Source of the DNA: Arthonia radiata
Taxonomy: Eukaryota; Ascomycota; Arthoniomycetes; Arthoniales; Arthoniaceae
DNA: 64,000 nt
Reading direction: 5' to 3'
Assembly: GCA_002989075.1 (NCBI GenBank)
Contig: PSQN01000017.1
Span: 744,001-808,000 of the forward strand
Shown here: piece by piece, positions 21,375 to 33,597 of the stretch
How positions within the stretch are numbered: position 1 is the stretch's first letter
Layout: every line of letters begins with the position of its first letter
Notes under the pieces: model-generated
What the model was told of the DNA's origin: nothing
Seen by the model: the letters and a program-made list of their open reading frames with translations, nothing else
Database searches by the model: none
Translations under genes and position numbers: made by a program

Positions 21375-22226
21375 GATCTACCATGCCGCGAGCAGACGCC
21401 ACGATACCGCAATAGGACGTAGCAAGATGTAGGCTCGGCTAGTGAGTTCTTGTACCAGAAAAAGGGTTTCGAGATGAGATGTGCTGCAAGCCCTACACAG
21501 GGGCACGTTCGGCCAGCCAACCGACAATCCATCTGAAGTCCGATTTAACCCCAAGTGTTAAGTATGTTGTGAAATCATGCGGCTTGAGTCCGGGAGCAAC
21601 GGCCCAGCCTGTGGCCACATTGTTGTACCGCAAGACCCGAAGACGTTATTCAAGCCTCAGAACGTGCTCCGATGGCGATCGCCCGTGTCGAGATGCAGCA
21701 CGGACCCTCTCCAGTAGCGACGGCCTCTGATTGGTTCTCTCACCATCTTCCTCTTTCAAGTATAGCGGTGCCCACCATTTGCCGCATCGTGTCAGTAAAT
21801 TAGGCCTCGATTGACGTAGTCTGCTCTTGACACTGCTTGGCCGCCTTTACGAGCTGCGGCTTGTCGTCGATTATGCAAATGGAGCGGAGCATCATGAGCC
21901 CGCATGGAAGCTATATAGAGTCGTTCGCTCCAGCACTCAAGATTTCCTGCGAGTTGTACCGTCAGGTCCGCTATCCTACTCGCTTCCGTCTGAGGTATTA
22001 GCGAATATCCAGAACCAGTGTTGCGGGAGTGGAAATACCAGCTTCATTGCACAACATAGCTCGCTTCCCAGATACTGCGTCATCGAGGTGTGCACGGCGA
22101 TACGAAGTTCAGAGCGCAGCAAAATTTCTTGAGACTTGTGTCTGCGCTGCTGCAGCTGTTTGACGGTCACTCGCTAGCCAACGCGATCGAACAATCCGTG
22201 TGCGCTGTTGCACCTTTGCTAGCAGT
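21375..22226. promoter_or_regulatory. Divergent intergenic region between regulator and RTA1-like exporter
   Basis: 852 bp separate the start codons of the Zn2Cys6 regulator (-) and the RTA1-like gene (+), so both promoters lie here. I cannot point to a convincing CGG-N-CCG pair for the neighbouring regulator. No coding feature is supported. Confidence 0.5.
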
Positions 22227-23218
22227 ATGGCTGCGTGCAATGAAAACATCGATTCCGATTTTTGCACGCTGGACACGTGCTGTTGGGACCAAGGTTTCGT
22301 GCACTTCCCTCCAGCGCTGGGCGCTACTGTCGCCTACCTCGTCATCTTCGCGCTCTTCTTCTTCGCTCAATTTGGCATCGGCCTACGGTATCGCACGTGG
22401 GGCTTCTGGATTGGAATGTGGTGTGGCCTGATCCTGGAGGTAAGACAGCCGCCATGGCTTGTCTAAATTGTCGTGCAGTCAAGGTCTAACGCAAGCAGGT
22501 TCTCGGCTATGGCGGCCGCATCGCAATAAGAAAGAATCCGTTTGACCTCAGCATCTTCCTTCTATACTTCATCCCTCTCGGTCTCGGACCGGCCTTCATG
22601 ACAGCAAGCATATACCTGACTCTGGCGCGCATCGTCAAGGTTTACGGAGAGAACTTCTCGTACTTCAAGCCGCGCACCTACACCATCGTCTTCGTGACAA
22701 TTGATATCACATCGCTCATCATCCAGGCCGTTGGCGGCAGCTTGACCGCTTCAGCGGAGACCGACCAGGACCGGCAGAAGGGTGTCGATGCACTCATTGC
22801 AGGCTTGACTTTCCAGGCTTGCTCTCTCGCTGGGTTCATTGCCATGTCACTGTGGTTTGGTAACAACGTTCGCAAGGGCGACAAGGCAGCAAGAAACCCA
22901 AGATTTGCGACATTGCGCTCCACAAGAAACTTCAAGCTGTTTCTCTGGGCCATCGGAGCAGCGGCTTTCTTTATCTTTGTCCGGTGTGTCTACCGGGTCG
23001 TTGAGCTGGCACAAGGGTTTGACGGAGAGATTGCGAACAACGAGCCAGTGTTTCTGGCTCTTGAAGGACCAATGATCATGGTTGCAGTACTCGTCATGAC
23101 CGTTTGGCATCCCGGTCTTGTCTTCCGAGATGAGTGGAAAGATGCGAACTGGTCCTTCCGCACCAAAGGAGAGACAACGATGCAGGACGAGAAGGTTGTG
23201 TCGGACGGGGACTTTTGA
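22227..23218 (+). CDS. RTA1-like lipid-translocating exporter
   Basis: A seven-helix plasma membrane protein of the RTA1/RSB1/RTM1 family, linked in yeasts to release of sphingoid long-chain bases and resistance to amphipathic toxicants. Two exons (22227-22439, 22499-23218; 59-nt intron, phase 0) give 310 residues. The family hallmarks are clear: a hydrophobic first segment (PALGATVAYLVIFALFFF), EVLGYGGRIAIRKNPFDL across the junction, GPAFMTASIYLTLARIV, DITSLIIQAVGGSL with the conserved Q-x-x-G-G-S motif, and VRCVYRVVELAQGFDG followed by EPVFLALEGPMIMVAVLVM. The C-terminal tail is short and charged. The start is the first ATG of the frame. Its substrate is not deducible from sequence. Confidence 0.95.
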
Positions 23219-24208
23219 AGCGAGCAATATCCCGGAGATTTGTAGCATATTGCAGCGCTTAGAATGCATTTGATGTTCCTTATTGTTGCTGGGCTCAGAC
23301 TTCTTCTTAATGCTCCAGACGATAATGAATCGGTCACGGGGCTCGCGGGGAAGGCTAGGGGTTCGGATGGGGGTCCGACGGGTACCAGCGCAATATTCCA
23401 CCCGTAACTAAGCCCCAATGCGGTCCGGCCACTTTTTTTCGTCGCAAAACGTGCACCCGCACTACTTTCGCCATACCTGGATGAATCTGGGGATGGTCTC
23501 AGCAGCCGCACATCCTCGATCACCGTAGCGAGCAAAGCTATGCTATGGTTCGGACTCTGAATGGTGGAATCAAGGCCGACGGGATCAGAAGGAGTGAGGT
23601 TGGGCTCTGTTCGACCCCACCTGCGAGCGTCGTGTGCGCCCAATCGAGACGTTTAGCCATGTTGGTTGATCATCTCAACGTCCGGCTTGCAGCGTTCCAG
23701 ACAGTCGAGGGACTTGCTGCCGCGAATAGCGGGATGAAAGTGCCTACTTCTCTGCATCGCCAACATCAATATCTTGCAAAGAATATATTTGGGGCAACGC
23801 TCTCGTTGAAAGCTTGGCCCAATCGTGTTTCATCGTACCAGCATTCTGTTTTGTGGGTGGCGACCATGCAGGGTCTCCCTGCGTTCATGTATTGACGCAA
23901 CTTTATTGGGAATAAAGTTAGCTGGATGTGTGATGACCACGCTCTAGCATCCCCACTGTGCTCCGTTGGAATTGCGGTCGATCTTTCTCTAAACAGCTGC
24001 TTGGTGCTGTGCGCAGAACGCATTCGGCACACAGAGCACATTGATGATGTAGCCGAGGAGGCGGGCATATATCTGGTCTCTGGCCGTGGACTGGACGCTG
24101 TCGTCTGCTCATGAACTTTCTGATCGATTCTTGAGAGACTCAGTGTCCTCCTGGCATCAGAAGCGTGGCGTGCTGGCGCAGTCAACGGAAACCCGCGCTA
24201 CTAACACA
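23219..24208. other. Intergenic stretch
   Basis: About 1 kb between two plus-strand genes, presumably with the promoter of the CRAL-TRIO gene. A minus-strand frame at 22990-23643 is antisense to the RTA1-like exon and has no family resemblance. A 116-codon plus frame at 23545-23895 is likewise unsupported. Confidence 0.4.
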
Positions 24209-25620
24209 ATGGCTGTTAACACTAGTGATGGAGGAGAAACCGGCGCGACACTGACGACGACCGTTTCGAACAACGCCACAGCGTCGTTGCCATCCCCCGA
24301 AGAGGCGGCGCTTCAGGCATTGTGGCTACAGGTCTTCGAGATGACTTCGTCAGCGCCTTTGGCATCCGCAGTGACTCTGCCGTCGTCCGCGATGCCCGGC
24401 TTTCCCCAGCCGCCCCCATCTCCGCGTTCATATCGAGCGCCAAGGACCCCAACTCGACACCTTGACGGCCCTCCGACGCCGGGTGTAAGCCAAACGAGGA
24501 AGCGATCGAAGAAAAACGCTCACTGGCAGTTGAATCCATCAGAGCTTCATCGTGGCATTTATGAGGCCATGCGATGCCACAGTGCAGACTGGTGGATCAA
24601 GTACTACCTCCGAGCCAACAACTGGGACGTCGACAGCGCTCTCGATGACTTGCTTCAACATGTACATTGGCGCCAGCAGATCGCCAAGATTGATACGGAG
24701 CTGCTACCTTGGGGAGAGGCAGGTGCTTTGCGTACGGTCCAAGATCCAAAGGCGGACCCCAACGAGAGGAAGATTGCTGAGGGCTTTCTTTCGGTGCTGC
24801 AAAACTATGAGACCCGAATATTGAAGGGGCGAGACCATCTGGGGCGGATTACGTGCTTCGTAAAGGTGAAAAATCATCGTGGAGGTGTATATCCTGCCGA
24901 GTCGTATGAGCGATACTCCACATGGCACGTAGAAATGTCCAGAATGATGATGCCAGAGACTCGTGGTGATGGGGTAAGTTCTGCTAAAGCACGCAGTCGC
25001 CAAGAGTGCTGACCGCGCACCAGATATTGTTACTTGACCTGGAGGGGTACAAGATCAGTAACATGGACTATCGCCCTCTGAAGATCATCACGAAGATCAT
25101 GACAAAATACTATCCACAAGGTCTTGGGGACGTGATCTTTCACCGTGCGCCAGCTCTGTTCACGGCGGTTTGGCATTTGATAAAGACTGTCGTGCGCGAG
25201 GATTACTACGCCCATATTCATTGCACTAAAGATGTGTCCGAATTACAGCGGTACATCCCCTTCGAGAGCATCCCAAAGGAGATGGGTGGAGGTGACGACA
25301 TGGAGTTTCGTTACGAGGAGCCCGATCTTGACGATCCTGCTAACGGCGGCGGCGACGAGTCCGTCCAGATGAGGAGAGATTATGAGCGAACAGCGCTGCG
25401 AGAGCAGCAAATTGAGTACGCCCAATTGTTTGAAGAGACCACGAAAGAGTGGATCGATGCTTCTCGCAGAGGCCGCGAGACACAAGGACTCCGAACGTTG
25501 AGAGAAAAGTATCAGAGAGATATCCTGGCAACGTATTGGAAGCTTGATCCGTACATCCGCAGTAGAACGATCTATGATCGACTGGGCTGGATACGCGCTC
25601 CGGAATGGGTAGATGAGTGA
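24209..25620 (+). CDS. CRAL-TRIO (Sec14-like) lipid transfer protein, Csr1 type
   Basis: A predicted phosphatidylinositol/lipid transfer protein. Two exons (24209-24973, 25024-25620; 50-nt intron, phase 0) give 453 residues. After a Pro/Ser/Thr-rich leader of about 100 residues comes the CRAL-TRIO N domain (WWIKYYLRANNWDVDSAL, LLQHVHWRQ). The lipid-binding domain then spans about residues 215-370 (LKGRDHLGRITCFVKVKNH, LLLDLEGYKISNMDYRPLK, TKYYPQGLGDVIFHRAPALF, FESIPKEMGGGDD). NMDY and KYYPQGLG resemble the yeast Csr1/Sfh2 branch rather than Sec14 itself. The final 80 residues are charged and helical, a C-terminal extension. Codons upstream of 24209 are open for 41 codons but lack an ATG. It is convergent with the next gene, 80 bp away. 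Confidence 0.93.
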
Positions 25621-25700
25621 AGCGGAGACCGACACAGCTGTACTGAGATCCCACTACTACCTCTCCTCGAGAAAGGTAGAAAACCACATCGATTGAAGCT

Positions 25701-27585
25701 TCAGCGACTGAAGTTACTCCGGGCTGCTGACAACCTCGTGCTGGTAGAGATACGGGAAAGGCGCTCATCATAGCCAGGCTCGGAAACCTCGAATTTCTTG
25801 ACATTGAGACCGCTGCGAGCAAGGCCCAGGTTTCGCTGGTAGAGCATTTGCATGTTCCGGGTGCCGGCTTGCTCGTAAAGAGTCAGAGCAAAAGGAGGGG
25901 ATGAGAACCACGAGTTGAGCGGGTCATACTCTCCATTATCTCGCTTGACTGTGCACCCAAACGCAGGATCTGGGAATGGGTCAGTCACACTGGTGAAATT
26001 GAACTCTACGACCGAGTTCTCAAGACCAGCATAAAGTAATGGTGATGATTGAGATGGCCTTGACAAGCTGTAAATGGGAGACTCCTTAGCCTGGCGTCGC
26101 CGACTTGAGGCGATTTGTCGGTTCTGGCCAATAAACACGTTGAAGCCTGAGGTGTGGATTGCGTCATAGTCTACATTATCGTTTCGGGGTCGGGCCTGGG
26201 CGTGATGCTGTTGTGAGGCAACATTTAGGTAGTCGTACGCTCTACCGCCCGCCATGCGTAGATCATAGACTTTGAGAAGGCTGTGGGTAGAAGAGCCAGC
26301 AATGATGCGTTCGCGTCCAATCGTCTCAAGCGAGAAGACTGCAGAATTGTCAATAGGGTCGTCGATAACGTTTTCGAAGTCCGCAGGGGATCTTAGGTCA
26401 TGAAGTCTGGCGGGTGTTAGCTACGTCGCAGTGTGTTCATCTTCTGATTCCTGACCTGATCGTTCCGTCATAGCCTCCACTGAGTATAAGCTGCCCATCG
26501 ACGCTTCCACCGTCACTGGCGCTGCTGGGTAGTGCTCGTACTGGATATGCAGAAGTTGGTGTGCCTCTTCCGTTACCGAAGCTGCGAACGGGCTCCGAGC
26601 TCAGACCCTCGTTGCTGACGTCGAAGATTTTCACGATGTGGTTTGAAGGCCCCAAGCCTACTGCTAGCTTGTCCTCAGATATGAAGTTGATAGACCAGGC
26701 TCGACAACTACGCGCGTTACTTTGCGTACACATTGCTTGTCCAAGAGGTTGAACAGTCTCTGTCGAGCTGCGCAGCGGGTATATCACAACTCTGTCGTCA
26801 CTTAGACACGAGGCAATGAGTGGTGTACGCGTTGCACTAACATCAGCGGCACGCACAGGTGTGCCGGCAGTATTGAAATGCGTAAGCTTGCTTCGCTTCG
26901 TGTCTGGTGCAATCTGTACCATATTGAGCTCTCCATTAGCTCTACCTACAACGATGCTGTCCGAATCCGCCAGCTCATGGTGATCAGATGGCCTTCTTGG
27001 ATGGACGATGTTCACAGACGTGATATCGTCTCTTCCTTCTATTTGATGCTTCTCTCGAAACGTCAGCCAATGATCGTCATCGGAAGCATTCAGTGAGTGT
27101 CGCCGTGATTTTGGATTACTTGGGGGTGATCTTGACTTGTGAATCACAAGCTCAGCACCTGCCCCCCATGCTACGATGCTCTGCCGAGATGCCCAGTCGC
27201 CGGTCGTCCATGCTTCATAACTATCCAGCACAGCTTGATATCCCATAGTCTGGCCCCTAGGATGTTGCCAATGGTCCTGGAGCGTACCATCGGGGAGGCA
27301 ACGTATCGGACCTGAAGGGTCATACTCACGAGCAACGAACGCTCTTCTGTCCAGGTTCCGCGACAGCGTTGTCAGCGCATGTGCACTGTTTTTCCAGACC
27401 GGCGGTGTTACTATCGATGGAAATCGACGTGTAGCAAACGCTCGCCATCCATCTTTCTCTACGGTATCGCGGATTACTCGAGATGTCTGGGAGAAATGGC
27501 TCAGATCGGATGCTGTGGGCAAGCGCTCCACAATGTGCTCTAGAATTTCCGGCGGCAACTTTGTGATAGACCCCAGGTGAGACAT
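25701..27585 (-). CDS. F-box protein with WD-like repeats
   Basis: A likely substrate adaptor of an SCF ubiquitin ligase. Two exons on the minus strand (27585-26456, 26406-25701; 49-nt intron with GTCAGG donor) give 611 residues. An F-box occupies residues 5-55 (ITKLPPEILEHIVERLP, DLSHFSQTSRVIRDTV). The rest reads as a degenerate propeller, with WD-like blades ISEDKLAVGLGPSNHIVKIFD, LILSGGYDGTIRLHDLR (across the junction), IIAGSSTHSLLKVYDLR and LLYAGLENSVVEFNF. The C-terminus (EYDPLNSWFSSPPFALTLYEQ) is not recognised as a separate domain. The target is unknown. It is the last host gene before the AT-rich repeat island, with its start about 200 bp from the edge. Confidence 0.87.
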
Positions 27586-28186
27586 CTGTCAAATCGACTG
27601 CTTGATCGCACTCCAGCAACTTATGATTATAGTAGTGCATTCAAAATCAAGGTGCAGGACCAGCATTAATATGGAAGAGATTGGTGACTCAATTATTGAC
27701 AAGTGCTGACACGTGACGTCATTCGAGCGCGTGGCACTCCGACGCGTCCATTACTCCTGCGGTTCTTCGTGGCTGTTCAAAGTCGAGTGCTAAGTCTAGT
27801 CCTTTAGTACTAAACTTAGTGTACTACTTAGAGAACTTACTTTATAGAATCTAGCGTAGAACTTAAATTAAGTACTAATTATATAAATTGAAGAGTTAAA
27901 AGATATAGTTAAATTTATAATAACTTATATTAGTAGTAGAAAGAAACTAGCTAGATTTATTAGCTAAGATAGAGCTTTAAAAGATATATATATCTAGTAT
28001 TATAGTACTATAGCTCTATCTAGATATACTAAAGCTAGTATATAAAAATTAAGACTAAACTAGAACTTTAGTATCTATAATTTCTAATATATTCTCTTAA
28101 AATTAGCTATACTAATAATAGTAGTAATATCTTAATAAATAAATTCTTCTAATAAACCATATAAGATTGTTCTTCTAATTATTCTC
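27586..28186. other. Edge of gene space and AT-rich unidentified sequence
   Basis: To about 27,785 the sequence looks like a normal promoter flank of the F-box gene. Beyond that point composition switches within a few bases to TA-rich sequence with almost no CA or TG. The 400 bp up to the Copia A LTR match nothing I recognise and are probably a remnant of an older mutated repeat. Confidence 0.6.
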
Positions 28187-28694
28187 TGTTGGAAATTAAC
28201 TAACTAGCTGGTTAGCTGGAACCCCTAGGGGCCCGGAGTATCGGACAGGTTCTACTAGCTGTCTTAGTCTAGAATAGAACAAGCCTTTTACCTAAAGGAT
28301 CGGGCCTAGTAGCCCGAGTCTAGGTTAAAAAGAAGCATTGTACAATCCGTCCTAGACAGCTGGCCCGTAGTCTAAGACAATATAGAATAGACTTAGAGAC
28401 TAATAGTTTTAGATAGACAGAATTACTATCTTATACAGTAAGTTACAGGTTATCTAGCTTCTATCAAAAAAATAGATATCTATTAAGTTCTATACGAGCC
28501 GCTAGACTTAAATATATAAGCTAAAATCTCTTTAGAGAATTTTAGCTAATAAGACAGACAATATAATAATAGCTTCTCTTTGTTACTAAGTATTGTATCT
28601 GTAACAAGCCTAAGTATTGTACTAGTTCTAAGCTAGTCTCGTCTTTCTACTCTTTGTAGTAGTATTCTTTTTCTTCTCTGTACCCTTTTTAACA
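28187..28694 (+). repeat. Copia A 5' LTR
   Basis: Starts TGTTGGAAATTAAC and ends TTTTTAACA. It is followed directly by a primer-binding-like sequence, GGTTATAAGCCCGAG. The same 508 bp unit recurs at both ends of Copia B and at the start of Copia C. Confidence 0.93.
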
Positions 28695-31600
28695 GGTTAT
28701 AAGCCCGAGTTAGCATTAATTTCTTTTAAATTTCCTTTTTAGAAAATATTTCCTCTACGACACCTATCGGCACCTCTAAACGATTCTATTACCAATCGAC
28801 TCTAAATTTTAAGTCTAATTCAACTATTATAACAGAATTTCCTTTTTTTAGAAATCTCCGACCATATATTTGGCTATAGACTCCTCTCACAAGATCCCTA
28901 AACTTAAGGGCTCTACTAATTAAAATATTTGGTCGATTCGAATAGAGGCCTTTTTAACTAAAAAGGGCTATAGTAATGTTATAATCCCCTTTTCCGGCTA
29001 TTTAGCTAGAGATATTACCGAAGCTAGCCGCTAAAAACGGTCAACAAGGGTAGCAGCCCTTATTCAACTAACTCTAGAGGACGGTCTCCTTATTTAAACA
29101 AAGGGAATTTATAACTCTCTAGAGCTTTAAGATAGCCTAAAAAGGTTATACAAATTAAAAGGTTTTAGTTTCGAGTTTCTAATTTGCAAGGAGCTCTTTA
29201 GCACTATACTAGGTAAGATAAAAAACCTTAAGCTTTATCTCGCTAAAATTAGACAATTAACGGACGATTTGGTAACCCGAGGACTAGCACTATCTAACAA
29301 GGTGGTAGCTGCCTACGTCCTTTACAATCTAACTCCTAAATACGAGCACACGGTAGCTATTATTAGCTAAAGCTACCGGCAAACGACTAGCGATATAAGT
29401 TTATAGGACTTATTTAGTTAACTTATAGATAAGTCTCGTCGAATCCGCGGTAGTACTCTAGTAGAAAAGGTTTTTACTGCAATAGACAATAAATCGACTT
29501 AAAGGACCAGAGATAAATTAAAACCTCTAAATAAAAACTAAGAAAAATGCCCCTTTTGCAACAAAAAAGGGTATAAGCCGGCAACTTGTTGGAAAAAATA
29601 CCCAAATCTCCGGCTAAATTCTAACAAAAGCTTCAAAAATACCGATTTTTTAATATTTTCTGTACAGAGTTCCAATCTATAAGAAGAACAATGCTTTATA
29701 GCATTACTAGACGGAGTTAACCACTCTATTAATTCTTAGATCCTCGATATAAGCTTAATAAGCTATATTTGCTTGAATATTAACCTTCTAATAGATATTC
29801 GGCTAACTAACCGGATTATTTATTAAGGAGGAGGAAAGTTAATTTAAGCCTTATAGACAAGCAAAGCAAAACTGTTCTTTAAGAACAAAACAATTGTTCT
29901 AGACAAAGTTTTGTTTGTTAAAGAATTTAGAATTAACCTTCTAAGCTTCGATAAGCTTAGAAAGAGGGGAGGTAAGGTAACTCTTAGCCAAAATAAGCCA
30001 AAAGTTAATTGAGCCGGACAACTAACCACCGAGGGGCGGTATATTAACGGCCTAATAGTAATAGAAGCTCAGACTATTAACACAGTTCGATCTCTTTATA
30101 CTATTTTTTTAAAAACTAACCTTTAGTATTAACGAATAGGACATATAGGCGAAAACGCCTTAAAACAGCTTAAAAAGGTTGCCCTAGGAATAAATCATTC
30201 GGACAAATTAAGAGATAATTGCTAAATTTGCTTCGAAGCAAAGGCATTGGCTAAAGTTAGCTAAGAAACTCTAGACGAATCGGTTAATTATTTAGAAAAA
30301 GTTTACTTAGATATTTGCGGGCTAATTGTACCGCAAACCCCTTCCAAAGGTCGATTATTTACTAGCTTTATAGACAATAAAACCCGGTATACGGCTACTA
30401 AGGTACTATAGTCTAAAGGCTAGGTTTTTAATATACTATCTACCTATATTACTCAGAAAGAAACGCAGTCCGAGTATTCTTTTAAAAGACTATACTTAGA
30501 CAACATAAAAGAATACCGAGAAGGCCGGGTAAAACAGCTTCTAGAACAAAAAGAAGCTATTTTAACGACATTCGTATCGTATACTCTCTAGCAAAATGGA
30601 CGAGCCGAACGCTTTAATTAAACAATTATTAGTAAAGTTTAAGCAATGCTTTATACCGCTAAGCTACCCTAGATATATTGGGGCGAAGCGCTAAAAGCAG
30701 CTATCTATATTTATAATAGAACCCCCTATACTAGATTACCGGGATTTATTATCCCGTATAAAGTAAAATACGGCAAAAAACTGGATATCAGTACTATTAA
30801 AATCTAGAGCTCAGTTACTTATCTTAAAGAACCTAAACTAAAGAAACTAGACGTAAGAACAACTGTCTATATTCTAATAGGCTACAGATCGAATTAATAT
30901 AAGCTCTTAGACCTTAATAACCGGAAGGTTTACTAGAGAAGAGACGTCTACGTCTAAAAAGGAAAATTTGTTTGTAATCTACGGGGATCTACAGTTAATC
31001 GATTAACCGAGAGTATTCCTAAAGAGCTTAAAGAATAACTAGAAGTTAAGTTCAAAAATAAGCTAAATCTAACCGCTAAATTCTAAGATAATAGAGAGAT
31101 ACCTCTTAATAAAGAAGAAAGTCCTCTATACAAGAAATAATATATCTCCTCTATATCTTAACAACTAGCAGACAAATTTAGATAAGAACTATACTAATCT
31201 AGAGCTCTAAACAAGTCTAACCTTCCTATTAAGTTAGATTATAGAAGTACCGAAGACCTCGGCCGGATAGACACCGATTGCGCCTAGAAAATAGGTTTTA
31301 TATACAAAAACGCTAATAAAAATTAGTTTAACGAGTTCTATAATAATCTAGAACAATACGCCGAATAGGTCTTAGTTACAGTTACTAAAGAGCCTACTAA
31401 TTTAAAAGAAATAAGGGTATCTAAGGATTAGCCTTCTTAGCTAAACGCAATACAGTCGGAGCTTAAAGAGCTAGTTAACTAAGAAACCTAGATATTAACT
31501 AAGCTGCTACTAGGTAAAAAGGCGCTAAAAGGGCGCTGAATACTAAAGATTAAGTACCTTCCGGAGGGCGAGCCGATTTTTAAAGCCCGCTAGGTAGCTA

Positions 31601-33090
31601 AGGGCTGTCAGCAAAGACCCAGCCTTAATTTTATAGAGACCTTTACGAATATAGTAAATTTAATTACTTACCGGCTTATACTAGCCTTAGTAGTAGAGAA
31701 AGACTAGGAAATAAAGCAATGAGACGTAAAATTAGCTTATTCTAACGCAAAGTTAGACGAAATTGTCTATGTCGAGCAACCAACTAGCCTATCTAACGGA
31801 ACTAATAAAGTTTATTGAATAAAGAAGGCCCTTTATAGTCTAAAACAGGTTAGCTGACAGTAGAAAGCCTATCTTCAAGAATTACTAAGGGGAATAGGTT
31901 TCGAACCCCTAGTATCCGATTAGTTAGTTTATATTTAAAGAACTAGAAAGCAGACAATTTTAATCGTTTATATAGACAATATATTAGCTATATCCAATTT
32001 TACCAAAACAATCTCTGGAATCTACTAAAAGCTAAATAAGACTCTTACGGTTAAGAACTTAGGTAATTTTAATTTCTAGAAACTTACTAATGTCTTCTAA
32101 GATCGCCCAGCAAAAACGATTCGCCTAGACCAGTCGACTTATTTAACTAAAATTTTAACCAAATACTTGAAGAAAAACGGCCGAATGCCCGAGAAAATAC
32201 TGCAACCCGTCGGCTTAAAATTGGCACCGAATCCTAACTAAGCTAGTAGTGTCAATATTTCTAATTATTAGCAACAAATTTGGTTAATTTTGTATCTAAT
32301 AACAAAGATAAGACTCGATATTGCCTTTACAACTAGCCTACTAGCCCGGTATATATCGAATTCTAGTAAGAAGCACTAGAGAGTTTTAAGTAGCCTTTAG
32401 GCTTACTTAGATAAAACTCCTAACCTTAGCCTTTACTATAAATCTCCCTCAATAAACGGTATAACCGGCTATTATAACGCAAATTGGGGGGGGGACCTCG
32501 GCACTAGAAGATCGACTATCGGCTATATCTTTCTACTTAGGAACAGAGCCCTTAGCTAGAATTTAAAGCTACAAAAAACGGTCGCCTTAAGCTCTTATAA
32601 GGCCGAATATATAGCCCTTAAAGAAGCTATAAAGGAACAGTTATTTATCTGATTAATTGCTACCGAACTATCTAGGATTTTTAAAGAAAATTCGATTACT
32701 ACCGTTTTAGCGGGTACTTTTAAAAAGTCTACGGATAAAAAGACTTAGTGGGCTCTAACGTACTAGGTAAGCATATATTTACCTAAGCAAGCCGGTTAAA
32801 TTAGACCGGAGACCCCGGTTTTGCCGGTAAAACTATTACTTATCGACAGCAATTCGATAAAAGAACTTACAAAAAACCCTACCTTCCGAGCTAAATTTAA
32901 GCATATTGATATACAGTATTACTATGTTAGCAAAAACGTTTAGGCAGGCCAAACAGAGCTTAAATACATTTCTATAAAGAAACAATTAGCAGACAGTTTA
33001 ACAAAATCGATCGACTTGGCTAAAATACTAACGTTTAGAACTTAAATTAGCTTATAATCCGGCTAAAATAACTAGTTAATTAAGAGAATG

Positions 33091-33597
33091 TGTTAGAAAT
33101 TAACTAACTAGCTAGTTAGCTAGAACCTCTAGAGGCCCGGAGTATCGAATAGATTCTACTAGCTGTCTCGGTCTAAAATAGAACAAGCCTTTTATCTAAA
33201 GGGTTGGGTCTAGTGGCCCGAGTCTAGGTTAAAAAGAAGCATTGTACGACTCGTTCTAAACAGCTGGCCTATAGTCTAAGACAATATAAAATAGACTTAG
33301 AGACTAATAGTTTTAGATAAACAGAATTACTATCTTATGCGGTAAGTTATAGGTTATCTGGCCTCTATTAAAAGAACAGATATCTATTAAGTTCTATATA
33401 AGCTACTAAACTTAGATATATAAGCTAGAATCTCTCTAGAGAATTTTAGCTAACAAGATAGACAATATAACAATAGCTTCTCTTTGTTACTAAGTATTGT
33501 ACCTGTAATAAGTCTAAGTATTGCACTAGTCCTAAGCTAGTCTTGTCTTCCTACTCTTTGTAGTAGTATCCTTCTTCTTCCCTGCATCTTTTAAACA
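33091..33597 (+). repeat. Copia A 3' LTR
   Basis: Starts TGTTAGAAATTAAC and ends TTTTAAACA, preceded by a purine tract (AAGAGAATG). It differs from the 5' LTR mainly by C/T and G/A changes. Confidence 0.92.

Larger units (their letters stand above)
28187..33597 (+). mobile_element. Copia A: RIP-degraded Ty1/copia LTR retrotransposon
   Basis: 5,411 bp with both LTRs. The internal order is gag, protease, integrase, reverse transcriptase, RNase H, which defines Ty1/copia. Landmarks on the plus strand: a gag zinc knuckle at 29548-29589 (CPFCNKKG-YKPATC, its His now Tyr), integrase from about 30,120 (DICG, then QNGRAERFN near 30,595), RT from about 31,500 (VYIDN box near 31,966, normally YVDD), and RNase H from about 32,300 (ALSSYKAEYIALKEA). 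Every domain has in-frame stops, nearly all TAG, TAA or TGA where Gln or Trp is expected, so the element cannot encode its own proteins. The flanking pentamers TTCTC and ATAAG do not match, so no target-site duplication is visible. Confidence 0.95.

Noticed and set aside
8364-23218. Possible secondary-metabolite cluster (acyltransferase, Zn2Cys6 regulator, exporter)
   Set aside because: No backbone enzyme (polyketide synthase, NRPS, terpene cyclase) or P450 is present. The intervening genes are housekeeping ones such as prp17 and erv14.
22847-23643. Minus-strand frames of 184 and 217 codons under the RTA1-like gene
   Set aside because: They are antisense to exon 2 of a clear membrane protein. 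No family resemblance.
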